The position numbers and the translations under genes are program-made. Positions 1 through 9,251 of a DNA stretch of 64,000 nt are shown piece after piece. The stretch spans positions 1,984,001-2,048,000 of the forward strand of contig NZ_CP049256.1 of NCBI RefSeq assembly GCF_011046485.1. Reading direction: 5' to 3'. The notes beneath the pieces were generated by a model that was not told the DNA's origin, ran no database searches, and saw only the letters and a program-made list of their open reading frames with translations. Within the stretch, counting starts at the first letter, position 1; each line of letters starts with the position of its first letter. The DNA comes from Microbacterium sp. 4R-513. Lineage in GTDB: Bacteria; Actinomycetota; Actinomycetes; Actinomycetales; Microbacteriaceae.

Positions 1-197
1 GTTCCTTCCGCCCGAGATCGATCTCTCACCAGTGCGATGATCCTGTGCGCTTACGTGGGAGCAGCGCGATCCCTCCATCTTGGTGGCGCAGCGGCCCCTC
101 GTGCATTGCGCATCCCGCGGGACTGGGCCAGGATGACGCGATTCGCCGACCGTCGACCTCACCCGGCGGGGACGACGCGCGGACCGCGTACAGCGGT
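1..197. other. Unassigned sequence at the window edge
   Basis: This stretch lies downstream of panB on the minus strand. No reading frame in it resembles a known protein on either strand and no strong hairpin with a T tract was seen. It may hold the end of the pantothenate transcript and the beginning of whatever lies to the left. Confidence 0.3.
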
Positions 198-1076
198 TCA
201 GGGCTCCTCGTCGAGGAGTTCGCGAAGGTGTGCGGCCTCATGCTCCGCCATCCCGTACCCGTGCTGCGGCTGCGGGTAGGCGCCCGAGCGCACCTCAGCG
301 GCATAGGCGCTGACGCCCTCGATCATGGCCGAGCGGAGGTCGGCATAGCGCTTCACGAACCGTGCGGGGTGTCCGTCGTAGATCCCGAGAAGATCGTGGA
401 ACACGAGCACCTGGCCGTCCGTCGCGGCGCCGGCGCCGATGCCGATGACGGGGATCTGAAGCCGCGGCATGACAGCATCCGTCACCTCGCCGGGGATCGC
501 CTCGAAGACGACGGCGAAGCAGCCGGCGTCCTGCAGGGCGAACGCGCTGCGGGCCACGGCGAGCGCGTCTTCGGCCGTGCGGCCCTGGGAGCGGTAGCCG
601 CCGATCGCCACGGCCGTTTGCGGCGTCAGTCCGACGTGTCCCATGACGGGGATGCCGGCGGCGACGATGGCGCGCGCGCGATCGACGGTCGTTCCCCCGC
701 GCTCGATCTTGACCGCATCGCAGCCCGTCTCCTTGACGAAGCGCTGGGCGGTCGCGACGGCCTGCTCGTCGGAGACCTCGTAGGAGCCGAACGGCAGATC
801 GGCGACGAGGAGCGGCGTGGACAGCCCGCGGCGGACGGCTGAGGTCAGCACGAGCATCTCATCGACCGTGATCGGCACGGTGCTGTCGTACCCGAGCACG
901 GTCATGGCCCCCGAGTCGCCGACGAGCACGATGTCGACGCCCGCCGCCTCGGCGATCTGCGCGCTCGGGTAGTCGTACGCGGTCACCATGACGATCGGCT
1001 CGTGCCGGGCCTTCTGCGCGGCGAGAGCCGCGAGCGTGACCGGCGGGCGCGCGCCCGCGGCGGGACGGGCGCTCAC
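198..1076 (-). CDS. panB: 3-methyl-2-oxobutanoate hydroxymethyltransferase (PanB)
   Basis: First committed enzyme of pantothenate synthesis: it transfers a hydroxymethyl group from 5,10-methylene-tetrahydrofolate to 2-oxoisovalerate to give ketopantoate, in the cytoplasm. The 292-residue product is full length for the family and carries the expected runs: [10 protein letters not shown] near residue 30, [15 protein letters not shown], the metal and substrate segment [16 protein letters not shown], and VIGIGAG. The GTG start at 1076 overlaps the panD stop (GTGA), so translation is coupled; longer in-frame starts upstream would run through panD. Last gene of the operon DUF2520 gene-panC-panD-panB. 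Identification is by family motifs and context. Confidence 0.96.
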   Translation of the reverse strand: MSARPAAGARPPVTLAALAAQKARHEPIVMVTAYDYPSAQIAEAAGVDIVLVGDSGAMTVLGYDSTVPITVDEMLVLTSAVRRGLSTPLLVADLPFGSYEVSDEQAVATAQRFVKETGCDAVKIERGGTTVDRARAIVAAGIPVMGHVGLTPQTAVAIGGYRSQGRTAEDALAVARSAFALQDAGCFAVVFEAIPGEVTDAVMPRLQIPVIGIGAGAATDGQVLVFHDLLGIYDGHPARFVKRYADLRSAMIEGVSAYAAEVRSGAYPQPQHGYGMAEHEAAHLRELLDEEP

Positions 1077-1468
1077 GTCGGCACCCCCGCGAAGCGCAGT
1101 TCCGCGACCGCCGCATCGACGTCGATGATCGCGTTGCTGCGGTCGACGTGAACCACCACCGGCGCGTACTTCTCGAGCTCCGCCGCGTCGTACTCGGCGT
1201 ACGAGATGACGATGATCGTGTCGCCGTGGTGGACGAGGCGCGCGGCGGCGCCGTTGACCCGGATCTCGCCCGTGCCCCTGACGCCCGCGATCGTGTACGT
1301 CTCGAAGCGTGCGCCGTTGTCGACGTCGACCACGTGCACCTGCTCGTGTTCGAGGATGTCGGACGCCTCGAGCAGGTCGGGGTCGATCGTGATCGAGCCG
1401 ACGTAGTTCAGGTCGCTGCCGGTCACGGTGGCACGGTGGATCTTGGACTTCAGCATGGTCCGTCGCAT
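1073..1468 (-). CDS. panD: Aspartate 1-decarboxylase proenzyme (PanD)
   Basis: Makes beta-alanine from aspartate for the pantothenate synthetase reaction. The 131-residue product begins [16 protein letters not shown] and shows the self-processing site YVGSI near residues 22-26, where family members cleave between Gly and Ser to create the pyruvoyl cofactor. An internal Met at residue 5 (MLKSKIHRA) is the usual family start, so the true start may be 12 bases downstream. The ATG at 1468 overlaps the panC stop by one base (TGATG) and its own stop overlaps the panB GTG, so the three genes are translationally coupled. Confidence 0.96.
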   Translation of the reverse strand: MRRTMLKSKIHRATVTGSDLNYVGSITIDPDLLEASDILEHEQVHVVDVDNGARFETYTIAGVRGTGEIRVNGAAARLVHHGDTIIVISYAEYDAAELEKYAPVVVHVDRSNAIIDVDAAVAELRFAGVPT

Positions 1469-2319
1469 CAGGGCGACACCTCCAGGGTCCGGTTGTCGAT
1501 GAGCCGTGCCGCGCCGACCCGGGCGGCGACGAGGAGGAGCGCCGTCGAGTCGATGCGGTCGAGTTCGCGCAGATCGTCGGTCGATCGCAATTCGACGTAC
1601 TCGGGCTGGATCGCGGATGCCTCGAGCTCGGCGCGTGCGACCGCGATGACGGCATCCCGATCCTTGCGCCCTGCCGCGACGAGCGCTTCCGCGGCGTCCA
1701 GTGCGCGGTTCAGCGCAGTGGCGCGCCGGCGCGCGTCCTGGTCGAGGTAGACGTTGCGGGAGCTCATGGCGAGACCGTCCGGCTCGCGCACGATCGGGCA
1801 GGCGACGATCCGCACAGGCATGTCGAGATCCCGCACGAGGCGTCGGACCACGAGCACCTGCTGCGCATCCTTCTGGCCGAAGTAGGCGGTGTCTGGCGCG
1901 ACGATCTGGAAGAGCTTGGTCACGACGGTGGCCACTCCGTCGAAGTGGTGAGGGCCGCGGCTCGCACCGTCGAGCACTTCCGTCACGCCGGCCACGTGGA
2001 TCGTCGTCGCGAACCCCCGCGGGTAGACCTCCGTCAGGGGTGGCGCGAACAGGATGTCGATGTCCGCCTCGCGCGCGAGCGCGGCGTCGCGCTGCTCGTC
2101 GCGCGGGTAGGTCGAGAGGTCTTCGCCGACGCCGAACTGCGTCGGGTTGACGAAGACCGAGACGACCACGAGGTCGTTCTCGGCGCGGGCGCGCCGCATG
2201 AGCGACAGATGGCCTTCGTGGAAGGCCCCCATCGTCGGGACGAGGCCCACCGTGCTCCCGCTGTCGCGGGCCTCGCCGACGGCGGCGCGCACGTCGGCGA
2301 TCGTGCGCATGATCCTCAC
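1468..2319 (-). CDS. panC: Pantothenate synthetase (PanC)
   Basis: ATP-dependent ligase that joins pantoate and beta-alanine. The 283-residue product carries [18 protein letters not shown], in which HEGH is the HIGH-type nucleotide-binding motif, then [13 protein letters not shown], the [16 protein letters not shown] segment, YFGQKDAQQ, and the SSRN motif typical of PanC. The GTG at 2319 overlaps the upstream stop by four bases (GTGA). An ATG three codons in (MRTIADV) is an alternative start. Ordinary length for the family; second gene of the operon. Confidence 0.96.
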   Translation of the reverse strand: MRIMRTIADVRAAVGEARDSGSTVGLVPTMGAFHEGHLSLMRRARAENDLVVVSVFVNPTQFGVGEDLSTYPRDEQRDAALAREADIDILFAPPLTEVYPRGFATTIHVAGVTEVLDGASRGPHHFDGVATVVTKLFQIVAPDTAYFGQKDAQQVLVVRRLVRDLDMPVRIVACPIVREPDGLAMSSRNVYLDQDARRRATALNRALDAAEALVAAGRKDRDAVIAVARAELEASAIQPEYVELRSTDDLRELDRIDSTALLLVAARVGAARLIDNRTLEVSP

Positions 2320-3080
2320 GGGGCGGTCTCTCTCGTCGCCGCCAGAACGCGGGTGCGGTCCGCGAGCACGTCAAACAGGGGGAGGAGCTCGGCGGCGTGG
2401 CCCGCGACGGCCGCACGCTGCCGTGCGACGGTCGCTTCGTCGCCGCGCGCGATCGGGCCCGTGAGGGCGGATGCGGGTCCGTGCGCGGCCCAGTTCTCGA
2501 CGGTGCTGCGGACGAGTGGCGCCAGGAGCGCGCGGGCGTCGCCTCGGGAGAGCCCCGCCCCGGCCGCGATCTGCTCGGCCGCGGCCTGGAGCGTGACGAG
2601 GTAGTTGGACGCGATCGACGCCGCCGCGTGGTACGCGGGCCGGGCGTCGTCGGCGATCTCGAAGGGAATCGCGCCGAGGGCCGAGGCCAGTCGGCGTGCG
2701 GTGGCGAGCGCGGCCGGAGTCCGCCCGGCGATCGCACAGCCGATCCCGTCGAAGGCCTCGAGCCCTTCGCCGCCGAGGAACGTCTGCAGCGGGTGCAGGC
2801 CGAAATCGGCACCGGACTGCGCCACCTCCGTCGCACCCGAGGTGTGCCCGATCTGCCGGCCGTCTCGCGCGTGCGCGCGGACGGCTGCCGCGATCTCGGA
2901 ATCGGGCACGCACAGAAGCACCACATCGACGGATGCCGCGTCCTCACCGCGCCCGAGCGGGCCGTCGACGCGGACGCCGGCCTCGCGCAGAGCGCGAGAC
3001 AGGGCACTTCCGAGTTGACCGCCGCCGACGACGGCCACGGCAGCTTCGGCGTGACGGAGCGGGGCGGGGGAGGGAGTCAT
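2316..3080 (-). CDS. Rossmann/DUF2520 oxidoreductase, probable ketopantoate reductase
   Basis: 254 residues with an N-terminal Rossmann fold ([16 protein letters not shown], the GxGxxG-type dinucleotide loop near residues 17-24), a segment [15 protein letters not shown] after beta-4, and a C-terminal helical DUF2520 domain containing [12 protein letters not shown] and [13 protein letters not shown]. It is the first gene of the pantothenate operon, coupled to panC by a four-base overlap. No classical panE is present in the window, and the operon otherwise supplies every step from 2-oxoisovalerate. Inference: it performs the missing NADPH-dependent reduction of ketopantoate to pantoate, as reported for the unrelated-to-PanE reductase PanG, which I recall as a protein of this type. 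Family call is firm, substrate is inferred. Confidence 0.8.
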   Translation of the reverse strand: MTPSPAPLRHAEAAVAVVGGGQLGSALSRALREAGVRVDGPLGRGEDAASVDVVLLCVPDSEIAAAVRAHARDGRQIGHTSGATEVAQSGADFGLHPLQTFLGGEGLEAFDGIGCAIAGRTPAALATARRLASALGAIPFEIADDARPAYHAAASIASNYLVTLQAAAEQIAAGAGLSRGDARALLAPLVRSTVENWAAHGPASALTGPIARGDEATVARQRAAVAGHAAELLPLFDVLADRTRVLAATRETAP

Positions 3081-3122
3081 CGTGGGATGTCGCGGTCCGG
3101 AGGGACGACGCGCGACGATGAA

Positions 3123-3151
3123 AGGGTACGCCGTTGTTGCACCCCGCTCAA
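3123..3151 (-). promoter_or_regulatory. Sigma-A-type promoter of the pantothenate operon
   Basis: Reading the minus strand, TTGAGC (-35, at 3151-3146) and TACCCT (-10, at 3128-3123) are separated by exactly 17 bases, about 43 bases ahead of the first start codon at 3080. The -10 fits the actinobacterial TANNNT rule. Not tested; assigned by match and position. Confidence 0.5.
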
Positions 3152-3182
3152 AAACGGCCCGAGCCTCATCGCCGCCCTCGAC

Positions 3183-4259
3183 TCACCAGCCGCTGCGGGT
3201 CGGCGTGTGATCGCCCCGCGCATCGTCGGGCATCGCCATCTCGAGCCGCACGCCGAGCAGCCGCAGCGGCCGCCCCGGCTCGATCCTGGCGACGAGCTCC
3301 ATCGTCTTGGCGAGGATCTCGTCGCGATCGCTCGTCGTGGGGATCTTCTTGGTGAAGGTCTTGGTCAGGAAGGGCGCGTAGCGCACCTTGAGCCCCAGCC
3401 CGACCACGGGCCGGCCCTCGGCCCGGACGTCGGCGAGCACCTGGTCGAAGAGCTCGAGCGCCGCCCGCTCGATCTGCTCGGGCTCGGCGATGTCCTGCTG
3501 GAACGTCGTCTCACGGCCGTGACCGCGCGCGACCCAGGGGGTGTCGTCGACGACCGCCGACCCGTCGCCGCGGCCGAGCTGCGCGTACCAGAGTCCCATC
3601 TTGGGGCCGAACTCGCCGATGAGAGGACCCTCGTCGGCGTGAGCGAGCTCGTCGACGGTGTGGATGCCGAGACCCGCCAACCGCCGCGACACCTTGGTGC
3701 CGACGCCCCACAGCTCGACCGTCGGGCGGGCGCCCATGACTTCGAGCCAGTTCTCGCGGGTCAGGCGGAAGACGCCGCGCGGCTTGCCGAACCCGGTCGC
3801 GATCTTCGCCCGCACGAGGGTGTCGCCGATGCCGACGCTGCAGTGCAGGCGGGTGCGCGCCAGGACGGATCGCTGGATCTCGCGTGCGGAGGCCTCGGGG
3901 TCGTCGGTGCTCACGCCGACGAACGCCTCGTCCCACCCGAGCACCTGCACGACGGCTCCGGGCTGGGCGCGGAGCTCGGCCATCACCTCGTCGGACGCTT
4001 CGCGGTACGCCTCGGCGTCGACGGGGAGGATGACGGCGTCGGGCACCTTGCGAGCGGCGATGCGCAGCGGCATCCCGGACCCCACGCCGAACTCCCGCGC
4101 CTCGTAGGAGGCGGTCGAGACGACCGCCCGCTCGGTCGGGTCTCCGCGTCCGCCGACGATGACCGGCCGGCCCGCGAGCTCGGGATGCCGCAGCACTTCG
4201 ACCGCCGCGATGAACTGGTCGAGGTCGACGTGCAGCACCCACGGTCGCACGGCCTCCAT
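3183..4259 (-). CDS. dinB: DNA polymerase IV, Y-family (DinB)
   Basis: Low-fidelity translesion polymerase. The 358-residue product starts MEAVRPWVLHVDLDQFIAAVE, giving the first catalytic aspartate in VDLDQF, and keeps the second acidic pair in VLGWDEAFVGV (the family usually reads SxDEAYLD, so the flanks are diverged but D-E is intact). The helix-hairpin-helix little-finger region follows (KPRGVFRLTREN, WGVGTKVSRRLAGLGI). No obvious QLxLF-type beta-clamp motif is visible in the C-terminal tail. The ATG at 4259 was chosen because upstream in-frame codons run into the promoter of the divergent GH43 gene. Monocistronic. Confidence 0.9.
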   Translation of the reverse strand: MEAVRPWVLHVDLDQFIAAVEVLRHPELAGRPVIVGGRGDPTERAVVSTASYEAREFGVGSGMPLRIAARKVPDAVILPVDAEAYREASDEVMAELRAQPGAVVQVLGWDEAFVGVSTDDPEASAREIQRSVLARTRLHCSVGIGDTLVRAKIATGFGKPRGVFRLTRENWLEVMGARPTVELWGVGTKVSRRLAGLGIHTVDELAHADEGPLIGEFGPKMGLWYAQLGRGDGSAVVDDTPWVARGHGRETTFQQDIAEPEQIERAALELFDQVLADVRAEGRPVVGLGLKVRYAPFLTKTFTKKIPTTSDRDEILAKTMELVARIEPGRPLRLLGVRLEMAMPDDARGDHTPTRSGW

Positions 4260-4303
4260 GCGAACAGTCTGGTGCCGGCGCCCGACATCCTGCGAGGAAA
4301 GCG

Positions 4304-4332
4304 TTGCACGAACGCCATGTGAGCGATAACAT
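4304..4332 (+). promoter_or_regulatory. Promoter with overlapping LacI-family operator
   Basis: TTGCAC (4304-4309) and TAACAT (4327-4332) are 17 bases apart and form a good sigma-A promoter for the GH43 gene. ATGTGAGCGATAACAT at 4317-4332 fits the LacI-family palindrome TGTKANCGNTMACA at every fixed position and overlaps the -10, so a LacI-type repressor probably controls the gene. The LacI gene at 22959 is far away and need not be the partner. Confidence 0.6.
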
Positions 4333-4378
4333 CCCGAACGGACCGCCCCGCCGATGTCGCGGGCGAGAAGGATGTGCA

Positions 4379-7300
4379 ATGAAGCAGCAAGTTCTGCGCC
4401 GCGTCGTCGCCGGCGTTTCGGCCCTCGCGATCGGGTTCACGGGCGCCGTCGCGGCCATCCAGCCGGCGGCCGCGGCCGAGCCTCACCTCGTCGCCTACTA
4501 CCCGCTGAACGAGACGTCGGGGACGGTGGCGACGGATGCCTCGGGCTCGGGCCGGAACGCCGTCTACGTCGGCGGCCCCACGCTCACCGGTGGCGAGGGC
4601 GCTCGGCTCGACGGCACCGACGACCACGTGAAGCTGCCGAACAACCTGCTCGCCGGACTCAGCTCGATCACGGTCAGCGCCGACGTGCTGGTGCGCGCGG
4701 CGCAGGGCACCCCCTACTTCATCTACGGGTTCGGGAACACGGATGCCTCGGGGGTCGGCAACGGCTACCTCTACTCGACCGGGAACTCGTACAAGACCTC
4801 GATCGCGACGGGCAACTGGACGACCGAGCAGACCGTCAACAGCAGCGCGAACCTCGCGCGTGACGTGTGGAAGACGATCACATACACGCTCGACGACGCG
4901 ACCGACACCGCGCGCATCTACCTCGACGGCGTCCAGGTCGGCCAGAGCACGGGCGTCACGATCACGCCCGGCGCGATCGGCGGCGGTGTCACAACGGCCA
5001 ACTACCTCGGCCGCTCGGTGTACAACGCCGACAAGTACCTCGCCGGCAGCCTCCGCGACGTGCGGATCTACGACTCGGCACTGTCAGCGACCGAGGTGGC
5101 CGGGCTCGCCCCGACCGATGCGACGAGGGTGCAGCGGGACGCGGCATCCCTCTCCCTCGGCAACACCAGCGGCGTGACGGCGAACCTCACGCTGCCGACG
5201 ACCGCCGCGAACGGCTCGAGCGTCTCGTGGGCGTCGAGCAACACGGGAGCCGTGACGGCGACGGGTGTCGTCACGCGCCCCGCTGCCGGTCAGGCGCCCG
5301 TCGACGTGACGCTCACCGCGACGCTCACCCGCGGCGGCTCTTCGCAGACCAAGCAGTTCACGGTGACGGTGCTCCCGCAGCCGGGCGGCGAGGTGCTCGC
5401 ACAGCAGGACCTCGACGCGATCGTCATCCCGAACGCCACCGACATCCGCGGCAACGTCACGCTCCCCTCGAAGGGCTCGAAGAACGGCAGCGCCATCACC
5501 TGGTCGGCGTCGCCGGCCGGTGTCATCACGACGACCGCACAGGGCGGCAAGGCAGCCGGCGTCGTCACGCGCGGGGCGACCGACACGGCCGTGACCCTCA
5601 CCGCGACAGTTGCGGCCTCGGGCGTGCAGCGCGCGATCCCCGTCACCGTCAAGGCCGCTCCGGCGGGCCTCGACAAGGACTACACCGCCGGCTACCTGTG
5701 GACGCACTTCGCGGCGCAGGGCGGCTACGAGAAGATCTTCTACGGCTACAGCGAAGACGGCCTGCACTGGGAGAAGCTCAACCAGAACGCGCCGATCCTC
5801 GCGAACCTCGCGGGCGACCTCGGCGTGCGCGACCCGCACCTCGTCCGCTCGCCGGAAGGCGACAAGTACTGGATCATCGGCACGGACCTGCACGCTGAAG
5901 GCGGCGGCGCCGGCGGTTCGGGCTGGGATCAGCTCAACGCGAGCCAGAACATCGTCGTGTGGGAGTCCACCGACCTCGTGCACTGGAGCGATCAGCGCAT
6001 CGTGTTCGCCGGCTTCGACCAGGCAGGGTGCGTCTGGGCGCCCGAGGCGATCTACAACGAGGCGACCGGTGAGTACTACGTCTACTGGTCTGCACGCGAC
6101 AAGACCGACAACGGCACGAACGACTGGGCCCTGCGCGTCTACCTGACCAAGACCCGCGACTTCACGACCTTCACGAAGCCCGAGATCTGGCAGTCGCTCA
6201 ACGCCAAGGGCGACGGCGCGACCGGCCCCAACATCATCGACACGACCATCGCGAAGGAAGGGAACGCCTACTACCGCTTCGCGACGTCGGACTGGAACAC
6301 GGTCGTCGACACCGCGACGAGCCTCGACGGTCCCTGGACCACCGTGATCGCGCGGGGCGAGGCATCCGCTCACGGAATGCGGGCCTCGATGGAGGGCCTG
6401 ACGGTCTACCAGCTCCCCGATGGGCGCTGGTCGGTCATGGGCGACCAGAGCGGCTACTACGCGCACACCGCGAACACGCTGGCGAGCCTGCAGTTCACTC
6501 AGCTCGGCACCGGGTCGGGCGCGAACCAGTACTCGTTCGACCAGGCCTTCCGTCACGGGTCGGTGCTGCGTCTGTCGGCCGCCGAGGAGCGGCGCCTGCT
6601 CGCGGCCTACGGCGACGAGCCGACCGATCCCGAGGAGCCCGAGCAGCCGCAGCAGAACCCGATCGCGCAGTACACGTTCGACGACGGCACGCTCGACGAC
6701 TCGATCGGCTCCGCCGACCTGACCAAGAGCGGGACGGCGACGGTCGCAACCGATGCGGTGAAGGGCAAGGCGCTGAAGCTGGACGGCTCGGCGAACGGCT
6801 TCGCGTCGTTCCCCACCGGGTTCTTCGACGGCCGCAGCACCGTGACGGTGTCGATGGACGTCAAGTCCGAGAAGACGAGCGGGAACTTCTTCACGTTCGC
6901 GCTCGGCGCCGACACGGACAAGTACTACTTCCTCCGGGTCCGCGGGGGTGATGTGCGCAGCGCCATCACGCAGTCGTCGTGGCAGAACGAATCGGCCGTG
7001 ACGGGCACCGTGACCTCGGGGCAGTGGCACCATCTCGACGTCGTCTTCGAGGGCGCCAAGATGACGGTCTACTCCGACGGCATCAAGCTCGGCGCCAACG
7101 AAGCGCTCAGCGCGAAGATCGGCGACCTCGGCACCAACCTCGCGGCGTACCTCGGCAAGTCGTTCTACTCGGCGGACGGGTACTTCCAGGGCTGGTTCGA
7201 CAACGTGCGCGTCTACAACCGCGCGCTCTCGTCGACCGAGGTGCTGGCCAACGCGGGAGTGACCGACCAGCTGCTCGACGTCTCGCTCGCGAACCCCGAC

Positions 7301-8728
7301 GCGCTGAAGCTCGCACCGATCGTCGACGCGGCGGCCCACACCGTCGTGCTGCCCGTGAAGAAGGGGACGGATGTCGCAGCCCTCGCCCCGACGTTCTCGA
7401 CTGTCCCCGGGGCCACCGTCTCGCCGGCCTCCGGCACGACGGTCAACCTCACCCAGCCCGTGAACTACACGCTCACGAAGCCTGACGGCGGCACCGTGAC
7501 GTGGAAGTTCGAGGCGCTCGTGGTGAACAGCCCCGTCCTGCCCGGCTTCTACGCCGACCCCAACATCGCGGTCTTCGGCGACACGTACTACATCTACGCC
7601 ACGACCGACGGCTTCCCCGGCTGGGGCGGCAACGAGTTCTACGTGTGGAAGTCCAAGAACCTCGTGGACTGGACGCGCTCCGAGCAGCCGTTCCTGAAGC
7701 TCGACGGCGCGAACGGCAACGTTCCGTGGGCGTCCGGCAACGCGTGGGCACCCACGATCATCGAGCGCGACGGGAAGTACTACTTCTACTTCAGCGGCCA
7801 CAACCCGACGTACAACCGCAAGACGATCGGCGTCGCGGTGGCCTCGAGCCCCGAGGGTCCGTTCGTCGCGCAGCCGACGGCGATGATCCTCAACAACGAG
7901 GCCGTCACGTCGGGCCAGGCGATCGACCCCGCCGCGTTCCACGACCCGGTGACGGGCAAGTGGTACCTCGCGTGGGGCAACGGGTCGCCGGTCATGGCGG
8001 AGCTGAACGATGACATGGTGTCGATCAAGGCGGGCACCTACCAGCGGATCAACGGTCTCACCGACTTCCGGGAGGGCGTCTTCCTCAACTACCGCCAGGG
8101 TCTGTACCACCTGACGTACTCGATCGACGACACCGGTTCCGAGAACTACCGGGTGGGCTATGCGACCGCGACGAGCATCAGCGGACCGTGGACGTACCGC
8201 GGCGTGATCCTGCAGAAGGATCTGTCGCTCGGCATCAAGGGCACGGGCCACAGCTCGATCATCAACGTCCCCGGCACCGACGACTGGTACATCGCGTACC
8301 ACCGCTTCGGGATGCCGGGCGGCGACGGCACGCACCGCGAGACGACGATCGACAAGCTCGAGTTCGGCGCCGACGGACTGATGAAGACCGTCAAGCCCAC
8401 GCTCGAGAGCGTTGCGCCGCAGACTGTGCCCTCGAAGGGGCCGAAGATCCAGGTCACGACCGCCACGCGGTGCGTCGCGGGCAAGGCGGTGCTCACCGTC
8501 ACGGCGAAGAACATCGACGAGGTCTCGGCGTCGCTGTCGGTCAAGTCGGCGTACGGCACGAAGGACGTCGCGGCGCTCGCGGCAGGCAAGGCGACGTCTC
8601 AGGCGTTCACCACGCGCCTGGCGAACCTCGAAGGCGGCTCGGCCGAGGTCACGGCGACGGCGACGATCGGCGGCACGCCCGTCACGTCGACCACGACGGC
8701 GACCTACGCGGGAGCCGTCTGCGGCTGA
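4379..8728 (+). CDS. Secreted multidomain enzyme with two GH43 modules and two LamG domains
   Basis: 1449 residues, exported. Visible order: Sec signal peptide ending AAAAEPH (residues 1-36); LamG/concanavalin-like domain (about 36-250); two Ig-like modules (about 255-430); GH43-like five-blade module (about 430-735) with candidate base Asp434 and acid Glu672 (SMEGLTV); Pro/Glu/Gln linker; second LamG (about 760-955); Ig-like (960-1050); second GH43 module (1050-1350) with FYADPN (Asp1060), Asp1183 and Glu1232 (FREGVF) in the usual triad order; C-terminal beta module to 1449. GH43 enzymes cut arabinan, xylan side chains or related furanosides; substrate is not readable here. SD GAGAAGGA lies 7 bases before ATG. 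Monocistronic, with operator upstream and strong terminator downstream. Confidence 0.9.
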   Translation: MKQQVLRRVVAGVSALAIGFTGAVAAIQPAAAAEPHLVAYYPLNETSGTVATDASGSGRNAVYVGGPTLTGGEGARLDGTDDHVKLPNNLLAGLSSITVSADVLVRAAQGTPYFIYGFGNTDASGVGNGYLYSTGNSYKTSIATGNWTTEQTVNSSANLARDVWKTITYTLDDATDTARIYLDGVQVGQSTGVTITPGAIGGGVTTANYLGRSVYNADKYLAGSLRDVRIYDSALSATEVAGLAPTDATRVQRDAASLSLGNTSGVTANLTLPTTAANGSSVSWASSNTGAVTATGVVTRPAAGQAPVDVTLTATLTRGGSSQTKQFTVTVLPQPGGEVLAQQDLDAIVIPNATDIRGNVTLPSKGSKNGSAITWSASPAGVITTTAQGGKAAGVVTRGATDTAVTLTATVAASGVQRAIPVTVKAAPAGLDKDYTAGYLWTHFAAQGGYEKIFYGYSEDGLHWEKLNQNAPILANLAGDLGVRDPHLVRSPEGDKYWIIGTDLHAEGGGAGGSGWDQLNASQNIVVWESTDLVHWSDQRIVFAGFDQAGCVWAPEAIYNEATGEYYVYWSARDKTDNGTNDWALRVYLTKTRDFTTFTKPEIWQSLNAKGDGATGPNIIDTTIAKEGNAYYRFATSDWNTVVDTATSLDGPWTTVIARGEASAHGMRASMEGLTVYQLPDGRWSVMGDQSGYYAHTANTLASLQFTQLGTGSGANQYSFDQAFRHGSVLRLSAAEERRLLAAYGDEPTDPEEPEQPQQNPIAQYTFDDGTLDDSIGSADLTKSGTATVATDAVKGKALKLDGSANGFASFPTGFFDGRSTVTVSMDVKSEKTSGNFFTFALGADTDKYYFLRVRGGDVRSAITQSSWQNESAVTGTVTSGQWHHLDVVFEGAKMTVYSDGIKLGANEALSAKIGDLGTNLAAYLGKSFYSADGYFQGWFDNVRVYNRALSSTEVLANAGVTDQLLDVSLANPDALKLAPIVDAAAHTVVLPVKKGTDVAALAPTFSTVPGATVSPASGTTVNLTQPVNYTLTKPDGGTVTWKFEALVVNSPVLPGFYADPNIAVFGDTYYIYATTDGFPGWGGNEFYVWKSKNLVDWTRSEQPFLKLDGANGNVPWASGNAWAPTIIERDGKYYFYFSGHNPTYNRKTIGVAVASSPEGPFVAQPTAMILNNEAVTSGQAIDPAAFHDPVTGKWYLAWGNGSPVMAELNDDMVSIKAGTYQRINGLTDFREGVFLNYRQGLYHLTYSIDDTGSENYRVGYATATSISGPWTYRGVILQKDLSLGIKGTGHSSIINVPGTDDWYIAYHRFGMPGGDGTHRETTIDKLEFGADGLMKTVKPTLESVAPQTVPSKGPKIQVTTATRCVAGKAVLTVTAKNIDEVSASLSVKSAYGTKDVAALAAGKATSQAFTTRLANLEGGSAEVTATATIGGTPVTSTTTATYAGAVCG

Positions 8729-8746
8729 TCCCGCGCAGGTGAGAAG

Positions 8747-8788
8747 GGCGGCGGTGCCGGGGCGGATGCCTCGGCGCCGCCGCCTTTT
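8747..8788 (+). terminator. Rho-independent terminator after the GH43 gene
   Basis: A 13-bp GC stem with one G-U pair (arms 8747-8759 and 8772-8784, loop 12) is followed at once by TTTT at 8785-8788, 18 bases after the stop codon. It is the best canonical terminator in the window. Confidence 0.85.
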
Positions 8789-8862
8789 CCACGCCGCTAG
8801 CGCGATGGCCCGGGGGTGTAAACCCCCGGTTCTCGCGGTCGGTCGCGTCGTACGGTCGGGCC

Positions 8863-9087
8863 ATGGATGCTTCGCATGAGCCGACCCCGGACGGGCACGC
8901 GACCGACGACATGACCGACGAGGAGAAGCGGCGGGATCAGCTGCTCGCCGCGCCCGACGCGGTCGAGGAGGACGCGGCGCCCCGCATCGACGTGAGCCAC
9001 CCCGCCGAGGGCGTCACGCGCATCGACATCCGCGACGACGCGCCGGTGCGGCCGGGCAACCCCGAGGAGCCTCCGCGGCCCAACTGA
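8863..9087 (+). CDS. Small acidic hypothetical protein
   Basis: A 74-residue, highly acidic frame (MDASHEPTPDGHATDDMTDE...), rich in Asp, Glu and Pro and with no membrane segment or known motif. It stands alone between the GH43 terminator and a large palindrome. Codon third positions are G/C rich as in neighbouring genes, and no competing frame explains the stretch. There is no strong ribosome-binding site just ahead of the ATG. Function unknown; it could be a real small disordered protein or chance. Confidence 0.45.
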   Translation: MDASHEPTPDGHATDDMTDEEKRRDQLLAAPDAVEEDAAPRIDVSHPAEGVTRIDIRDDAPVRPGNPEEPPRPN

Positions 9088-9090
9088 TCG

Positions 9091-9157
9091 ACAGGTCGAC
9101 CACGCGCGTGCAGGACGGTTCGGCCGAATCCGTCCTGCAGATACGTGGTCGACCTGT
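9091..9157. repeat. Long imperfect palindrome between convergent genes
   Basis: Arms 9091-9123 and 9124-9157 pair almost completely: ACAGGTCGACCACG at the left end meets CGTGGTCGACCTGT at the right, and inner TGCAGGACGG meets CCGTCCTGCA. There is essentially no loop. It lies between the ends of two convergent genes, so it may act as a bidirectional terminator, but it has no T tract and its length resembles a repetitive palindromic element. Confidence 0.7.
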
Positions 9158-9191
9158 GTCTGCGGGACCGGAACTGCGAAGGGAACGACGA

Positions 9192-9219
9192 ACCGGCGCC
9201 GCCCGTGGGCGACGCCGGT
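9192..9219 (-). terminator. Terminator-like hairpin after the Gfo/Idh/MocA gene
   Basis: Twelve-base arms (9192-9203 and 9208-9219) with one mismatch and a four-base loop lie 33 bases beyond the stop of the minus-strand dehydrogenase gene at 9252. On that strand the hairpin is followed by a pyrimidine-rich, not purely T, tail. Confidence 0.5.
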
Positions 9220-9251
9220 CCGAAGAGGGACTGCTCAGGAAGAGGGATGCC

